Shown here piece after piece: positions 1 to 8,183 of a stretch of DNA of 64,000 nt; the stretch's first letter is position 1, and every line of letters starts with the position of its first letter. This DNA is from Daejeonella sp035631395 (GTDB taxonomy: Bacteria; Bacteroidota; Bacteroidia; Sphingobacteriales; Sphingobacteriaceae): NCBI GenBank assembly GCA_035631395.1, contig DASQIU010000045.1:16257-80256 (forward strand). Direction: 5' to 3'. The notes under the pieces are model-generated. The model did not search any database. It was given only the letters and a program-made list of their open reading frames with translations, and had not been told where the DNA came from. The position numbers were made by a program, and so were the translations under genes.

Positions 1-326
1 CCACCGAAGTAATTAGCCCGAAAGAATTTTTTGATTTTGAAGCCAAATATACTCCCGGTATGACCGAGGAAATTACTCCTGCCCGCATGACTGCCGAAGA
101 GCGCCAGCGGGTAGAGCAGGTGGTGAAATTGGTTTACCAAAAGCTGAATTGCCGCGGAATGGTGCGTATTGATTATTTCCTGGAGCACGAAACCGGTAAT
201 TTTTATTTCGTGGAAATCAATACCATTCCCGGCCAAACCGCTACCAGCTTTATTCCCCAGCAGGTTAAAGCCGCCGGCAAAGATATTACCGAGTTTTATT
301 CGGAATTGATAGAAGCGGTGGTTTGA
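1..326 (+). CDS. ddl: D-alanine--D-alanine ligase, C-terminal part (5' end outside window)
   Basis: The frame is open from base 3 to the TGA at 324-326 and gives about 107 residues of C-terminal sequence. The block VEINTIPG near the end corresponds to the E-x-N-T-x-P-G Mg-ATP and substrate site of the ATP-grasp D-Ala-D-Ala ligases, and MVRIDYFL before it is the conserved strand of the same fold. The enzyme joins two D-alanines in the cytoplasm for peptidoglycan precursor synthesis. An internal ATG at 60 is not the start, because the family is about 300 residues long and the frame continues upstream of it with typical Ddl sequence. The next gene is convergent. Confidence 0.9.
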   Translation, partial: TEVISPKEFFDFEAKYTPGMTEEITPARMTAEERQRVEQVVKLVYQKLNCRGMVRIDYFLEHETGNFYFVEINTIPGQTATSFIPQQVKAAGKDITEFYSELIEAVV

Positions 327-443
327 TGTTAATTTGTTAATGCCGAGGATCGAAACATTCCCTCGGGATAGTGTTTTCCTTGTCATGCTGAGGAACGAAG
401 CATCTGTTGGTTAAGCTTGAGGTTCTTCGTTCCTTGGCGAATA

Positions 444-866
444 TTAAATCGAATACTTTTCAATCATCTCTTCAGTCACCCGCATTCCGCGTCCGGTTTG
501 GGTATTGATCAAAACGTAATTAAACCAGCCATCGCAGCAAACCTTGTTGGTCTTTTTATTCTTGATCTCAAATGTTACCCGGCATCCTTTGGTATTAAGG
601 GTTTCTATGCCTGTTTCTACGGTAAAAACATCGCCTAAACCTAAAGGGCGTTTATAATCTACAAAAGCTGATCGGACCACCCAGCCATATCCCTGGGCTA
701 AAAAATCTTCCATGGGCATTTTGTAGTAATTTTCCATTTGCTCATAGCGGGCGGCCAGCACATAGTCAAAATAAATACTGTTATGCACATGGTTAAACAT
801 GTCTATATCATCTGGCCTTACCTTAAATTCGCTGGTAAAACGGCTGTATTTTTGTTCGGTTTCCAT
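444..866 (-). CDS. Acyl-CoA thioesterase, 4HBT/YbgC-like hotdog fold
   Basis: A 140-residue protein, the usual length of single hotdog-domain thioesterases. Residues 18-40 (RPDDIDMFNHVHNSIYF) match the 4-hydroxybenzoyl-CoA thioesterase signature, with Asp22 as the likely catalytic residue followed by H-x-x-N-x-x-Y. Such enzymes hydrolyse acyl-CoA or acyl-ACP thioesters in the cytoplasm; the substrate cannot be read from sequence. It starts at an ATG on the minus strand, about 100 bp downstream of a TACTTTTG promoter core at 980-973, so the leader would contain an intergenic repeat (about 940-972). Confidence 0.82.
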   Translation of the reverse strand: METEQKYSRFTSEFKVRPDDIDMFNHVHNSIYFDYVLAARYEQMENYYKMPMEDFLAQGYGWVVRSAFVDYKRPLGLGDVFTVETGIETLNTKGCRVTFEIKNKKTNKVCCDGWFNYVLINTQTGRGMRVTEEMIEKYSI

Positions 867-936
867 GCTGATAAAATGTTTTTTTAATACGTTGAACTAT
901 GATTTCTCTATTTATTTGCTGGACCCATGATTTTTA

Positions 937-972
937 AAAATCTTTAAATCCTAAAAATCCTAATTCAGACAA
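937..972. repeat. Intergenic repeat, module B (AATCCTAATTCAGACAA)
   Basis: The stretch contains TTTAAATCC, TAAAAATCC and then AATCCTAATTCAGACAA. Nearly the same sequence occurs at 3793-3830 and, shortened, at 12598-12630; an inverted relative is at about 51180-51215. It lies in the divergent region between the thioesterase gene and rpsO. Confidence 0.6.
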
Positions 973-980
973 CAAAAGTA
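973..980 (-). promoter_or_regulatory. Promoter -7 core TACTTTTG for the thioesterase gene
   Basis: Read on the minus strand this is an exact match to the Bacteroidota -7 consensus TAnnTTTG, with ATTG about 17 bp upstream as a -33 element. The start would be near 967. Confidence 0.5.
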
Positions 981-1016
981 TCATTTTATCATATTTACAA
1001 TTAAATATAAAGAGGC

Positions 1017-1048
1017 ATTGAATATTGGCTGGCAAAAACCTATATTTG
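1017..1048 (+). promoter_or_regulatory. rpsO promoter (ATTG ... TATATTTG)
   Basis: ATTG at 1017-1020 and TATATTTG at 1041-1048 are separated by 20 bp, matching the Bacteroidota -33/-7 arrangement. It overlaps an upstream in-frame start codon at 1018, which argues that translation begins at the later ATG (1093). Confidence 0.65.
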
Positions 1049-1092
1049 CGCCTAATTGTTTATTTTTTAACCGCTTTAATATTATTCAGGTA

Positions 1093-1371
1093 ATGTATTT
1101 AAGTAATGAATTCAAGGCAGAAATTTTTGCCAAGCATGGTAAAAGTGCAACCGATACCGGTTCCGCAGAAGGCCAGGTAGCATTGTTTACCGCTCGTATT
1201 GCTCATTTAACCGGGCATTTGAAGAGAAATAAGAAAGATTTTTCTACTCAGTTAGCTCTTCAAAAATTAGTGGGTAAGCGTCGTGCATTGTTAGCATATC
1301 TATACAAAAAAGATATCAACAGATACCGGGCTATCATCAAAGCTTTAGAGTTGAGAGATATTATCAAATAA
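1093..1371 (+). CDS. rpsO: 30S ribosomal protein S15
   Basis: From the ATG at 1093 the product is 92 residues, close to the usual 89. The conserved S15 core is clear: a TGSAEGQVALFTARIAHLTGHLKRNKKD block followed by KLVGKRRALLAYLYKKD. S15 binds 16S rRNA early in assembly of the small subunit. A longer frame beginning at 1018 was rejected because it starts inside the promoter and its extra 25 residues are unlike S15. It is followed by pnp, as in many bacteria, with a hairpin between them. Confidence 0.96.
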   Translation: MYLSNEFKAEIFAKHGKSATDTGSAEGQVALFTARIAHLTGHLKRNKKDFSTQLALQKLVGKRRALLAYLYKKDINRYRAIIKALELRDIIK

Positions 1372-1388
1372 ACTCAGCAAAATTTTGC

Positions 1389-1420
1389 AAAGCCATCTCA
1401 ACAGGGGATGGCTTTTTATT
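1389..1420 (+). terminator. Hairpin terminator or attenuator between rpsO and pnp
   Basis: AAGCCATC pairs with GATGGCTT and is followed by TTTATTTT. It ends rpsO transcripts at least partly. Whether pnp is read through from rpsO or has its own promoter is not visible. Confidence 0.7.
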
Positions 1421-1493
1421 TTCGTAAAAACCCTCGTCAATATAAAAAACGGATGTGTTCTAAAGAGGAAAAACACATCGCAACAACAAATCA

Positions 1494-3650
1494 ATGAGTT
1501 ATAACGCAATTAAGAAAACATTCGATCTGGGCGATGGCCGTATGATCGAAATTGAAACCGGTAAATTGGCTAAGCAGGCCGATGGATCGGTAGTGGTAAA
1601 AATGGGCGATACTATGTTGCTGGCCACCGTAGTTTCTACTGTAGGAGCTAAGCCTGGCGTTGATTTTTTACCCTTATCGGTAGATTATCAAGAAAAATAT
1701 GCATCTACCGGTCGTATTCCCGGTGGTTTTTTACGCCGCGAAGCCCGTCTGTCTGACTATGAGGTGTTAATTTCCCGTCTGGTTGACCGTGCTTTGCGTC
1801 CGATGTTTCCCGAAGATTACCATGCCGATACTCAGGTGATGATTTCCCTGATCTCTGCTGATAAAAATATTATGCCCGACTGTCTGGCCGGATTAGCTGC
1901 TTCGGCTGCTATCGCCGTTTCAGATATTCCTTTTAACGGACCGATCTCTGAGGTTCGCGTAGCCAAAATTGATGGCAAACTGGTTATCAACCCTTATTTA
2001 AATGATCTGGAACGTGCTTCTTTAGAGTTTTTAGTAGCCGGTACCGAGCATGATATTGTGATGGTGGAAGGAGAGGCTAATGAGATTTCTGAAGCTGAAA
2101 TGGTTGAAGCTATTGAATTTGCCCATAAAGCCATTATTACTCAGGTTCAGGCTCAGAAAGAACTTGCCGAAATGGTTGGAAAAACTACCAAACGCGAGTA
2201 CAATCATGAAAGCAGCAATCCTGAATTAAGAGAAAAAGCTTTTGCTGATACTTATGATCAGGTTTATGCTATTGCTAAATCTGGTTCAACTAAACAGGAG
2301 CGTTCTGAGAAATTTGCTCAAATTGAAGAACTATTTATTGCTTCTTTAGGTGAGGAAATATCTGATGAAACCAAGTTTTTGGCCAAAAAATACTTCCACG
2401 ATGTACAATATGATGCTGTTCGGAATCTGATCCTGGATGAAGGAATCCGTTTGGATGGTCGTAACTCACGTACCGTACGTCCTATCTGGAGTGAAGTTGG
2501 TTATTTACCGGCTGCACACGGATCGTCTGTGTTTACCCGCGGAGAAACCCAATCATTAACTACGGTTACTTTGGGCGCCAAATCAGATGAGCAGTTAATT
2601 GACGGAGCCTTCTTCAACGGTTACCAGAAATTCTTATTGCATTATAACTTCCCTGGATTTTCTACCGGAGAGGTTCGCCCTAACCGTGGCGCTGGCCGTC
2701 GCGAAATTGGCCATGGTAACTTAGCCATGCGCTCCCTGAAAAAAGTATTGCCTGGGGATGATGAGAATCCATATACTATTCGTGTAGTATCTGATATTTT
2801 AGAGTCTAACGGTTCTTCTTCTATGGCTACCGTTTGTGCCGGAACTTTGGCTCTGATGGATGCAGGTATTAAAATTAAAGCACCGGTTTCTGGTATTGCC
2901 ATGGGTTTAATTACCGATGAGAAGACCGGAAAATATGCTATTCTTTCTGATATTTTGGGTGATGAAGATCATCTGGGCGATATGGACTTTAAAGTTACCG
3001 GTACTGAAAAAGGAATTGTAGCTTGCCAAATGGACCTGAAGATCAATGGTTTAAAGTGGGAAGTGTTAACTGCCGCTTTAGATCAAGCTAAAGAAGCTCG
3101 TTTACACATTCTAAACGAGATGAAGAAAACCATCGATATGCCGCGTGAAGATTACAAGCCACATGCGCCACGTATTGTTACCCTGAAAATTGATAAAGAA
3201 TTTATCGGTGCGGTAATTGGACCGGGTGGTAAGATCATCCAGGAAATGCAACGGGAAACCGGCGCTACCATTGCCATTGAAGAAAAAGATAATCAAGGTA
3301 TCGTTCAGGTATTTGCCGATAATAAAGAATCCATTGATCAGGCGGTTGCCCGTATCAGAGCCATTGCCGCTAAACCGGAAGTAGGCGAGGTGTATGAAGG
3401 AAAAGTGAAAACCATTATGCCTTTTGGGGCATTTGTGGAAATCATGCCTGGTAAAGATGGTTTATTGCATATCTCTGAAATCGATTGGAAACGCTACGAA
3501 AGCATGGAAGGTGTTCTGAACGTAGGCGATATCGTGAAAGTAAAATTACTGGATGTTGATAAACAAGGTAAACTGAAATTATCACGTAAAGCTTTAATTC
3601 CACGACCTCCAAAAGAAGATCAAAAAAAGGAAGAATCTCCTAAGGAATAA
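1494..3650 (+). CDS. pnp: Polyribonucleotide nucleotidyltransferase (PNPase)
   Basis: At 718 residues this has the normal length of PNPase. Two RNase PH-like domains come first; the second starts near residue 320 with IRLDGRNSRTVRPI. A KH domain follows with IGPGGKIIQEMQRETGA, then an S1 domain containing GEVYEGKVKTIMPFGAFVEI, and a short charged tail. The enzyme degrades RNA from the 3' end by phosphorolysis and is part of RNA turnover in the cytoplasm. It starts at an ATG 122 bp after rpsO. Autoregulation through its own leader, known in other bacteria, cannot be judged here. Confidence 0.97.
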   Translation: MSYNAIKKTFDLGDGRMIEIETGKLAKQADGSVVVKMGDTMLLATVVSTVGAKPGVDFLPLSVDYQEKYASTGRIPGGFLRREARLSDYEVLISRLVDRALRPMFPEDYHADTQVMISLISADKNIMPDCLAGLAASAAIAVSDIPFNGPISEVRVAKIDGKLVINPYLNDLERASLEFLVAGTEHDIVMVEGEANEISEAEMVEAIEFAHKAIITQVQAQKELAEMVGKTTKREYNHESSNPELREKAFADTYDQVYAIAKSGSTKQERSEKFAQIEELFIASLGEEISDETKFLAKKYFHDVQYDAVRNLILDEGIRLDGRNSRTVRPIWSEVGYLPAAHGSSVFTRGETQSLTTVTLGAKSDEQLIDGAFFNGYQKFLLHYNFPGFSTGEVRPNRGAGRREIGHGNLAMRSLKKVLPGDDENPYTIRVVSDILESNGSSSMATVCAGTLALMDAGIKIKAPVSGIAMGLITDEKTGKYAILSDILGDEDHLGDMDFKVTGTEKGIVACQMDLKINGLKWEVLTAALDQAKEARLHILNEMKKTIDMPREDYKPHAPRIVTLKIDKEFIGAVIGPGGKIIQEMQRETGATIAIEEKDNQGIVQVFADNKESIDQAVARIRAIAAKPEVGEVYEGKVKTIMPFGAFVEIMPGKDGLLHISEIDWKRYESMEGVLNVGDIVKVKLLDVDKQGKLKLSRKALIPRPPKEDQKKEESPKE

Positions 3651-3666
3651 TTGAGTTTACTCATTA

Positions 3667-3705
3667 AAAACCCGCTCGCAGCAATGTTAGAGCGGGTTTT
3701 TTATT
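3667..3705 (+). terminator. pnp terminator
   Basis: A perfect 11-bp stem, AAAACCCGCTC (3667-3677) against GAGCGGGTTTT (3690-3700), runs into T-rich sequence. Confidence 0.88.
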
Positions 3706-3729
3706 TTATAAGATTCCATTGATTATGTT

Positions 3730-3890
3730 GATTGTCGTCTTTCGTTTGCCGTCTTTCGTCCTTCGTTCAAACACGCTGAGAAACACAATCCTAAAATCTT
3801 TAAATCTTAAAAATCCTAATTCAGACAATTTAAGATAAAATCATTTCGTTCGAATTCGTTTAATTCGTGCAAGTAATGTTTTTATCAATG
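3730..3890 (+). repeat. Composite intergenic repeat, modules A-B-C
   Basis: Three recurrent pieces follow one another. Module A (3730-3768) has repeated GTCTTTCGT words. Module B (3793-3830) has AATCCTAATTCAGACAA. Module C (3838-3885) has AATTCGTTTAATTCGTGC. The same order is seen at 12533-12688, and A then C at 9401-9526. No gene is visible in the 3651-3959 gap. Confidence 0.65.
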
Positions 3891-3947
3891 TGCCATTTTC
3901 AATTCAATCGTGTCTTTATTTCCTAAATTTTTTCCTGCTTTTCTTCT

Positions 3948-3955
3948 TACCTTTG
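3948..3955 (+). promoter_or_regulatory. rpe promoter core TACCTTTG next to the start codon
   Basis: An exact TAnnTTTG match ends four bases before the ATG at 3960. If it is used, the transcript would have no or almost no leader. No good -33 TTTG is visible. Confidence 0.5.
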
Positions 3956-3959
3956 CCGC

Positions 3960-4631
3960 ATGAACCACTTAATAGCTCCTTCCGTTTTATCTGCCGATTT
4001 TGCTAATCTGCAGCGAGATATAGAAATGATCAACCGTAGTGAAGCCGATTGGTTTCATGTGGATATTATGGACGGGGTGTTTGTGCCCAATATTTCTTTT
4101 GGCTTTCCGGTGTTGCGTGCCATTAATCAACATGCTCAAAAACCATTGGACGTGCATTTAATGATTGCAGATGCCGATCGCTATTTAGAGGAATTTCAGA
4201 AAGCCGGAGCAGCCAATATTACCGTGCATTACGAGGCCTGCACCCACTTACACCGAACCTTGCATGCCATTAAGAATTTAGGATGTAAAGCGGGTGTAGC
4301 GCTTAATCCACATACTCCGGTGCAGGTATTGGATGATATTATTGAAGATCTGGATTTGGTTTGTCTGATGTCGGTAAATCCTGGTTTTGGTGGACAGAAA
4401 TTCATTGAAAATACCTATAAAAAGATCCGGCAACTCAGAGCGATGGCTGCCTCCAGAAACGAAAGTTTGCTGATCGAAGTAGATGGAGGAGTAGGTAACC
4501 AGAATGCTTTAGCCCTGATTGAGGCCGGAGCGAATGTTTTGGTGGCGGGCAACTCGGTTTTCGCTGCTAAAGATCCAGAACAAGCTATTTCTGCGCTTAA
4601 AAATATTCAGCCAGGTATTTTGCAGGCCTAG
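3960..4631 (+). CDS. rpe: Ribulose-phosphate 3-epimerase
   Basis: A 223-residue TIM-barrel protein of normal family length. Metal and catalytic residues are in place: His33, Asp35 and Asp38 in WFHVDIMDGVFVPN, His66 in LDVHLMI, and Asp175 in IEVDGGV; the phosphate loop MSVNPGFGGQ is at 137-146. It interconverts ribulose-5-phosphate and xylulose-5-phosphate in the pentose phosphate pathway. The ATG at 3960 begins directly at MNHLIAPSVLSADF, the canonical N terminus, which supports this start despite the promoter core only four bases upstream. Confidence 0.96.
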   Translation: MNHLIAPSVLSADFANLQRDIEMINRSEADWFHVDIMDGVFVPNISFGFPVLRAINQHAQKPLDVHLMIADADRYLEEFQKAGAANITVHYEACTHLHRTLHAIKNLGCKAGVALNPHTPVQVLDDIIEDLDLVCLMSVNPGFGGQKFIENTYKKIRQLRAMAASRNESLLIEVDGGVGNQNALALIEAGANVLVAGNSVFAAKDPEQAISALKNIQPGILQA

Positions 4632-4843
4632 GATGGTGGAATTTAGTATTGGTTGTAGCAAACACTAAAAAGCTCAAAAATACCACGTAAAATTCTTTGG
4701 CTGCTATGCAGCGTGGCAGAATGAGAATTTGGCATGAAAAGCGAATCTTACTATTACCGAATCAAAGCAAAATCAAAACATTAAAAATAACCAATTAAAT
4801 TAGAGGCTATTGCAGCTTACGCAGCATTAAAGTGTGGCTAAAA

Positions 4844-4874
4844 TTTGCGATTTGCCGATGTTTTTATACTTTTG
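4844..4874 (+). promoter_or_regulatory. tRNA-Arg promoter (TTTG ... TACTTTTG)
   Basis: TTTG at 4844-4847 and TACTTTTG at 4867-4874 are 19 bp apart. The mature tRNA would begin 7 bases after the -7 core. The 4632-4843 gap before it shows no convincing gene. Confidence 0.7.
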
Positions 4875-4881
4875 TGCCGCT

Positions 4882-4955
4882 GCACCCATAGCTCAGCTGG
4901 ATAGAGCAACGGTTTTCTAAACCGTCGGTCTCAGGTTCGAATCCTGATGGGTGTA
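4882..4955 (+). tRNA. tRNA-Arg, anticodon UCU
   Basis: A complete 74-base cloverleaf. The acceptor arm is GCACCCA against TGGGTGT. The D arm contains AGCTCAGCTGGATAGAGC. The anticodon arm ACGGT-TTTCTAA-ACCGT exposes TCT. The T arm is CAGGTTCGAATCCTG. The CCA end is not encoded. It reads AGA codons. Confidence 0.96.
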
Positions 4956-4960
4956 CAAAC

Positions 4961-4998
4961 AAAAAGCCGCTTCATGAAAATGAAGCGGCTTTTTGTTT
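4961..4998 (+). terminator. Terminator after tRNA-Arg
   Basis: AAAAAGCCGCTTCA (4961-4974) pairs perfectly with TGAAGCGGCTTTTT (4981-4994). It can act in both directions and also faces the end of the dioxygenase gene. Confidence 0.9.
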
Positions 4999-5062
4999 AT
5001 TTGGTAGCCATGATTAATATGATGGCCGAAAATTATTACGCATCATAAATCTAGTTCAACAT

Positions 5063-5944
5063 TTAACCCAACTTTACTGAAGTCATTGTTAAAGAACCGC
5101 CTACCGCTTTATCATTAAAGAACGAAACTTCGTCTTTAGTTCCTTTTAAGCCCAAAGTATAAAGCAATGGCAAATAATGCTCCAATGTTGGAATGGCCAG
5201 TCGGGCTTCTGGTCCCAGAGTTTGGTAATTAATAAGCGCCTGATGATTACCGTTGGCAATCAGATCTTTAAAACGCTCATTTAATTGTAGCGCCCAATCA
5301 TAACCAAATTCCGGAGCGCTAATTTTATCCCAGGCCACCATACGCAGATTGTGCACCATATTACCGCTGCCAATAATCAATACGCCTTTTTTTCTTAAAC
5401 TATACAGTTCTTTAGCCAGATCATAATGATATTGCGGGTCTTTGCCATAGTCAATACTTAATTGTAGCACCGGAATATCTGCCTTAGGATACATATGTCG
5501 TACCACAGTCCAGGTACCATGATCTAAACCCCAATCATGATCTAATTCTACAGATGTAGATTTAAACAATGCTGCAGTTTCCCGAGCCAGTTCCGGGCTT
5601 CCGGGAGCTGGATAAACAACGTCGAACAAAGCTTTAGGGAATCCACCAAAATCATGGATCGTTTCCGGAAACTGCATGGCGGTTATCCGCGTGCCACTGC
5701 TTAACCAGTGGGCCGAAACCACCAAAACCGCTTTGGGAACCGGTATTTCCTGCGCCATTTTAGTCCAACCCTGCGAAAAAGCATTGTCCTCAATCCCATT
5801 CATGGGAGAACCATGCCCAATAAACAGAACCGGCATTAAATACCCATTCTCTGTTAAGCTATCTGTAAACTTATTAAATGCTGATATACTTGTCATTCCT
5901 ATTCCTCCTAATATGAGCGTTTTGATGAAATTTTTTCTTTTCAA
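5063..5944 (-). CDS. ygiD: 4,5-DOPA dioxygenase extradiol-type protein (DODA/LigB family)
   Basis: The 293-residue protein belongs to the class III extradiol dioxygenases. Likely metal-binding histidines are in VLFIGHGSPMNG, VVSAHWLS, LDHGTWTVVRHMYP and GSGNMVHNLR. Such enzymes open catechol rings; in E. coli YgiD acts on L-DOPA, but the natural substrate here is unknown. The frame begins with a TTG codon, and the first 25 residues are hydrophobic with KRK before them, a possible membrane or export segment unusual for this cytosolic family; the next ATG is 16 codons later. It lies downstream of a Crp/Fnr gene but has a promoter core of its own. Confidence 0.85.
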   Translation of the reverse strand: MKRKNFIKTLILGGIGMTSISAFNKFTDSLTENGYLMPVLFIGHGSPMNGIEDNAFSQGWTKMAQEIPVPKAVLVVSAHWLSSGTRITAMQFPETIHDFGGFPKALFDVVYPAPGSPELARETAALFKSTSVELDHDWGLDHGTWTVVRHMYPKADIPVLQLSIDYGKDPQYHYDLAKELYSLRKKGVLIIGSGNMVHNLRMVAWDKISAPEFGYDWALQLNERFKDLIANGNHQALINYQTLGPEARLAIPTLEHYLPLLYTLGLKGTKDEVSFFNDKAVGGSLTMTSVKLG

Positions 5945-6001
5945 ATCGGTATCAATTGTTTTACCAATAGACTATTAATATATGTAGTCTTAATTTCTTT
6001 A

Positions 6002-6009
6002 CAAAGATA
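6002..6009 (-). promoter_or_regulatory. Promoter core TATCTTTG for the dioxygenase gene
   Basis: An exact TAnnTTTG match on the minus strand, about 55 bp before the proposed TTG start. No clear -33 element is seen. Confidence 0.45.
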
Positions 6010-6166
6010 GGGAGCCAATTACCCGAATCCATTGATTTAGATTAAGAAAAGACACTGAATCCGGCGAAGCGTGACTGTTAAGAGGAAGTAGTCTTTGGAA
6101 GGTCCAGAATAAAGCTTGACATTCCCTAAAACAGAGAATACCCAACGAAGCATAAATGCCTGTGGT

Positions 6167-6748
6167 CTATTTTTTAAAGGTGATTTTTTTGCGGATCCGG
6201 CTCAAAGTTTCTGGAGCAATGCCCAGATAAGAGGCTATTAAATGTTGCGGAAAACGATGGATAATATCCGGATAGGTACTTAATAGTTTCAGATATTTTT
6301 CTTCCGTAGAATAACTTAAAGAACTCAAAATGCGGCTTTGCAAGGCAATTAAGCTATTTTGCATTAAAATACGCAGATAGCGCTCCATTTTGGGCACTTT
6401 TAGCACCATGCTTTCATAATCCGGCAGGCTTAATAACAAGATTTCGCTATCCTCCAGCGCATCAATCATATAGCTGGAAGGTTCGGAAGTGAAAAAGCTG
6501 TAATTATCAGAAATCCACCAGCCTTCTAAAGCAAACTGAACAATATGTTCATGCCCTTTATCGTCGATGGTATAGGAACGTAAAGCCCCTTTTTCAATAA
6601 ATACTACATATTTACAAACTTCGCCGGCCTGCAGAAAATATTGTTTTTTACGAAGCTTTTTAGGAGTAAAAAAGGGTTTAATACTTTCCTGTTCTTCAGG
6701 AGAGAGACTTATTTTTTCATCGATTTTTTGAAACAATATCTCAAACAT
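6167..6748 (-). CDS. Crp/Fnr-family transcriptional regulator
   Basis: The protein has 193 residues. An N-terminal cyclic-nucleotide-binding beta barrel is suggested by KKQYFLQAGEVCKYVVFIEKGALRSY and the following strands, a central helix links the halves, and the C-terminal helix-turn-helix contains QHLIASYLGIAPETLSRIRKK. Bacteroidota proteins of this shape usually lack the full cAMP pocket, so the ligand is unknown. It lies between spmAB and the dioxygenase gene on the same strand; regulation of that dioxygenase is possible but only inferred from position. Confidence 0.85.
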   Translation of the reverse strand: MFEILFQKIDEKISLSPEEQESIKPFFTPKKLRKKQYFLQAGEVCKYVVFIEKGALRSYTIDDKGHEHIVQFALEGWWISDNYSFFTSEPSSYMIDALEDSEILLLSLPDYESMVLKVPKMERYLRILMQNSLIALQSRILSSLSYSTEEKYLKLLSTYPDIIHRFPQHLIASYLGIAPETLSRIRKKITFKK

Positions 6749-6775
6749 AGATTAAAAAGCTTGCATCTAATTTAA

Positions 6776-6805
6776 GAAAAAGTACAGGGCCAAGAGCTCT
6801 GTACT
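6776..6805 (-). terminator. Terminator of spmAB
   Basis: On the minus strand AGTACAGAGC and GCCCTGTACT form a stem with one mismatch, followed by TTTTTCTT. The same inverted repeat lies just upstream of the Crp/Fnr gene, so an operator role cannot be excluded. Confidence 0.65.
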
Positions 6806-6885
6806 GAAAGGATCCTTCATTCTATGAACACATTTTTTCCGCCATATGAATTAATGCAAATTCGTTTACTTCGTGCAATTGGTTT

Positions 6886-8130
6886 TTATTTGATCGTTGC
6901 CCCAAAAAACAAATAAGAAATAATAATGGCGGCAATAACTCCGGCTAATTCGGCCAATAAGGCGCAAGGCAGGGCATGCCTTAATCTTTTAATAGAAACT
7001 GATCCGAAATAGACAGCCAGCACATAAAAAGTGGTTTCGGTTGATCCCTGGATTACACAGGCTACCCGTGAAGCAAAATCATCGGCTCCTTTGGAATTCA
7101 TTAAATCAACCATCAGACCGCGGGCGCCGCTGCCGCTTAGCGGTTTCATCATGGCAACCGGTAAAGCCTGCACAAAACTGGTATCTACACCAAACAGTCC
7201 GAAGAAAGAACCAACTCCCTGCACCACATAATCCATGGTGCCCGAAGCACGAAAAACACCTACGGCAACTAAAATCCCAACTAAATAAGGAATAATTTTT
7301 ACGGCCACTTCAAAACCTTCCTTAGCGCCTTCTATAAAGGTTTCATAGACATTGATCTTTCGAACCAGGGCCAGTACAATAAAGGAGACAATGATACCAT
7401 ACAACATCACATTGCCCGCTACTTTAGAAATGATAGCGATCTGGTCTTGCTGTAGGGTGGAAAAATAATAGAGGATGCCACCAATAATGGCAACTAAACC
7501 GCCCAAATAAGTAATAATAGTTTTTTGCAGCAGGTTAATTTTTTGATAAACCGCTACCGCGATTAAGCCGGTAATAGTTGAAAAGAACGTGGCCAGCAAA
7601 ATGGGAATGAATACATCTGAAGGATCTATGGCACCCGCTTCTTTGCGGTAGGCCATGATACTAATGGGGATCAGGGTTAGGCTGGAGGCATTGAGTACCA
7701 GAAACATGATCTGGGCATTGGTAGCCGTGTCTTTATTAGGATTCAGCTCCTGCAATTCCTTCATGGCTTTTAGCCCCACCGGCGTAGCGGCATTATCCAG
7801 CCCCAGCATATTAGCCGAAAAGTTCATTAAAATAGAGCCGTAGGCCGGATGATCTTTGGGAACTCCAGGGAATAGTTTTTGAAAAAAGGGACCCACAGCC
7901 CGGGAAAAAACCTGGATCATACCACCTTTCTCGCCAATTTTCATAATTCCCAGCCAAAAAGCCATTAAACCGGCCAGTCCCAACGAAATTTCGGCCCCGG
8001 TTTTGGCGCTGTCAAACGTCCCGCTGACTATTTTTTGGAATATATCGTAATCCTGAAAAACAATTAATTTAAAAAGGGCAACCGCAAAGGTGGTGAGGAA
8101 AAATGCAATCCAGACGTAATTCAGAGCCAT
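6886..8130 (-). CDS. SpmA-SpmB fusion, nucleoside recognition domain membrane protein
   Basis: The 414-residue protein has many hydrophobic segments. Residues 1-200 resemble spore maturation protein SpmA: Gate-type sequence with GLAGLMAFWLGIMKIGEKGG and NMLGLDNAATPVGLKAM. Residues about 220-414 resemble SpmB, with VAVKIIPYLVGILVAVG and a GSTETTFYVLAVYFG block. In Bacillus the halves are separate proteins needed for spore core dehydration. In non-sporulating Bacteroidota the fusion is common and its role, perhaps transport, is not established. An ATG starts the gene, and a terminator follows it. Confidence 0.85.
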   Translation of the reverse strand: MALNYVWIAFFLTTFAVALFKLIVFQDYDIFQKIVSGTFDSAKTGAEISLGLAGLMAFWLGIMKIGEKGGMIQVFSRAVGPFFQKLFPGVPKDHPAYGSILMNFSANMLGLDNAATPVGLKAMKELQELNPNKDTATNAQIMFLVLNASSLTLIPISIMAYRKEAGAIDPSDVFIPILLATFFSTITGLIAVAVYQKINLLQKTIITYLGGLVAIIGGILYYFSTLQQDQIAIISKVAGNVMLYGIIVSFIVLALVRKINVYETFIEGAKEGFEVAVKIIPYLVGILVAVGVFRASGTMDYVVQGVGSFFGLFGVDTSFVQALPVAMMKPLSGSGARGLMVDLMNSKGADDFASRVACVIQGSTETTFYVLAVYFGSVSIKRLRHALPCALLAELAGVIAAIIISYLFFGATIK

Positions 8131-8183
8131 ATATTAGAAATGGAGGTTTTTTTTGTTGTTCGTAAAAAGTTCAGCCGCGTAAA

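Noticed and set aside
1018..1092. N-terminal extension of rpsO
   Set aside because: It begins inside the promoter (ATTG ... TATATTTG) and its residues are unlike S15; the ATG at 1093 gives the normal length.
4632..4843. A small RNA or gene before the tRNA
   Set aside because: No frame, stable hairpin with T tract or convincing promoter is visible in this AT-rich gap apart from the tRNA promoter.
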